Source: JACRBK01 sp964427955 (GTDB taxonomy: Bacteria > Chloroflexota > Anaerolineae > Aggregatilineales > Aggregatilineaceae). From it: a stretch of 5,761 nt of DNA. Positions 5,163 to 5,761 of this stretch are shown here, piece by piece. The position numbers and the translations under genes were made by a program. The stretch spans positions 1-5,761 of the forward strand of contig CAYRWY010000386.1 in assembly GCA_964427955.1 (NCBI GenBank), read 5' to 3'. How positions within the stretch are numbered: position 1 is the first letter of the stretch; every line of letters starts with the position of its first letter. The notes beneath the pieces were generated by a model. That model saw only the letters and a program-made list of their open reading frames with translations. It was not told the origin of the DNA and searched no databases.

Positions 5163-5761
5163 ATGGAACGCACGCGACACCTGGAAGGACTGATCATCGT
5201 GCTCTTTCTGATTCTGCTGGGGGGACTCTACCTCTGGCAGAATCAGCAGTCTGCCGTGACGGTCGCCGTCCCCGCCGCGACGCCGACCCCGGGGGACGCT
5301 CCCCAGGCCGGCTGGCAGGTCGCGCTCGAAGCGCAGATCGCCGTGGCGGGAACGCCACTGCCCACGCCCGACCTGGCGGCGACGGCCTTCGTGCCCCCTA
5401 CCCTGCCGCCCACGCAGCCCACCGTGGACATCATCCAGCCCCAGCAAATCCAGGTCACGCCGTGGCCGACGCCGACCCCCTTCCCGACCCAACCGCCGCT
5501 GACGTCCGCCGGACCCACGGCCTATCCCAGCCCGACCGGGGCCTTCGTCGAGACCTCCCCCACCGAGCTGGGCTTCCAGCTCCCGCCGGAACAGGTCCCG
5601 CTCAGCCCACAGATCAACGATCATTTCTGGTTCGGGCGACCGGTCGATGCCAGCGCCAACAGCACCAGCCTGTTTTATTACACCTTCGGGTCCAACGGCG
5701 CCCAGGATGACATGCGCGTCCATCATGGCATCGACATTCCCAACCCAACCGGCGAAAAGAT
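5163..5761 (+). CDS. Membrane-anchored M23-family metallopeptidase (3' truncated by window)
   Basis: The frame starts at ATG 5163 and stays open to the right edge: 199 complete codons, with the rest of the catalytic domain outside the window. Residues 1-8 (MERTRHLE) are followed by a single hydrophobic helix, GLIIVLFLILLGGLYLW (9-25), a signal anchor placing the rest outside. Residues about 38-150 are a Pro/Thr-rich linker with several PTP motifs. A domain then begins with HFWFGRPV and reaches MRVHHGIDIPNPTGEK. This is the first zinc-binding motif of M23 (lysostaphin/LytM-type) endopeptidases, H-x3-D, here H187 and D191. The second motif (HxH) would lie beyond the edge, so activity cannot be confirmed. 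The family cuts peptidoglycan cross-link peptides. It begins 15 bp after the propeller gene's stop with no promoter between, so it is most likely co-transcribed. The ribosome site is weak (GAGAG, 5155-5159). Confidence 0.88.
   Translation, partial: MERTRHLEGLIIVLFLILLGGLYLWQNQQSAVTVAVPAATPTPGDAPQAGWQVALEAQIAVAGTPLPTPDLAATAFVPPTLPPTQPTVDIIQPQQIQVTPWPTPTPFPTQPPLTSAGPTAYPSPTGAFVETSPTELGFQLPPEQVPLSPQINDHFWFGRPVDASANSTSLFYYTFGSNGAQDDMRVHHGIDIPNPTGEK

Noticed and set aside
3539..5710. Plus-strand 723-codon open frame overlapping the propeller gene in another frame
   Set aside because: Its translation is Arg/Pro/Ala-rich with no domains, while the overlapping frame has membrane segments, propeller repeats, a promoter and a ribosome site.
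4542..5726. Long minus-strand open frame (394 codons) opposite the propeller and M23 genes
   Set aside because: It spans two well-supported plus-strand genes and their intergenic gap, and its translation is Arg/Gly-rich low-complexity sequence typical of a GC-rich antisense shadow.

Overview
This is a mostly GC-rich (roughly 65-70% by eye) bacterial window with five protein-coding regions, one 100-N scaffold gap and two kinds of dispersed repeat. The gene set, the composition and the repeats (a 9-bp-periodic CACAGAG repeat and a C-run/G-run palindrome) resemble environmental Chloroflexota (Anaerolineae-like) metagenome assemblies. That assignment is an impression and was not tested by a search.

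Layout. Positions 1-440 hold the 3' end of a plus-strand gene of unknown function in clearly lower-GC DNA (about 44%). It converges on a minus-strand pair. The upstream member is a pyridoxamine-5'-phosphate-oxidase-like flavin/deazaflavin split-barrel protein (1053-1448). It overlaps by 8 nt a THEP1-type nucleoside-triphosphatase (470-1060). The low-GC zone continues into the last ~29 codons of the NTPase and stops near position 558. A short divergent promoter region (1449-1529) separates this pair from a plus-strand PLP enzyme of the D-cysteine desulfhydrase/ACC deaminase family (1530-2543), whose residues favour desulfhydrase.

Positions 2544-2969 carry no gene. They contain two identical 55-bp repeat copies that abut the N gap exactly from each side, a strong GC-rich palindrome, and a good sigma70-type promoter. 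That promoter drives a probable two-gene envelope operon. Its first gene is a 725-residue membrane-anchored protein with a TolB-like beta-propeller and a C-terminal domain that looks like a peptidase M15 (DD-carboxypeptidase) fold with lost metal ligands (2970-5147). Fifteen bases downstream is the start of a membrane-anchored M23 metallopeptidase that runs off the window (5163-5761). Both proteins use Pro/Thr-rich linkers to place their domains outside the membrane, and together they suggest cell-wall sensing or remodelling.

The most notable points are the degenerate M15-like domain fused to the propeller next to a real M23 peptidase, the composition break inside the NTPase gene, and the contig-end signature at the N gap. 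I did not find a convincing new defence or mobile system.
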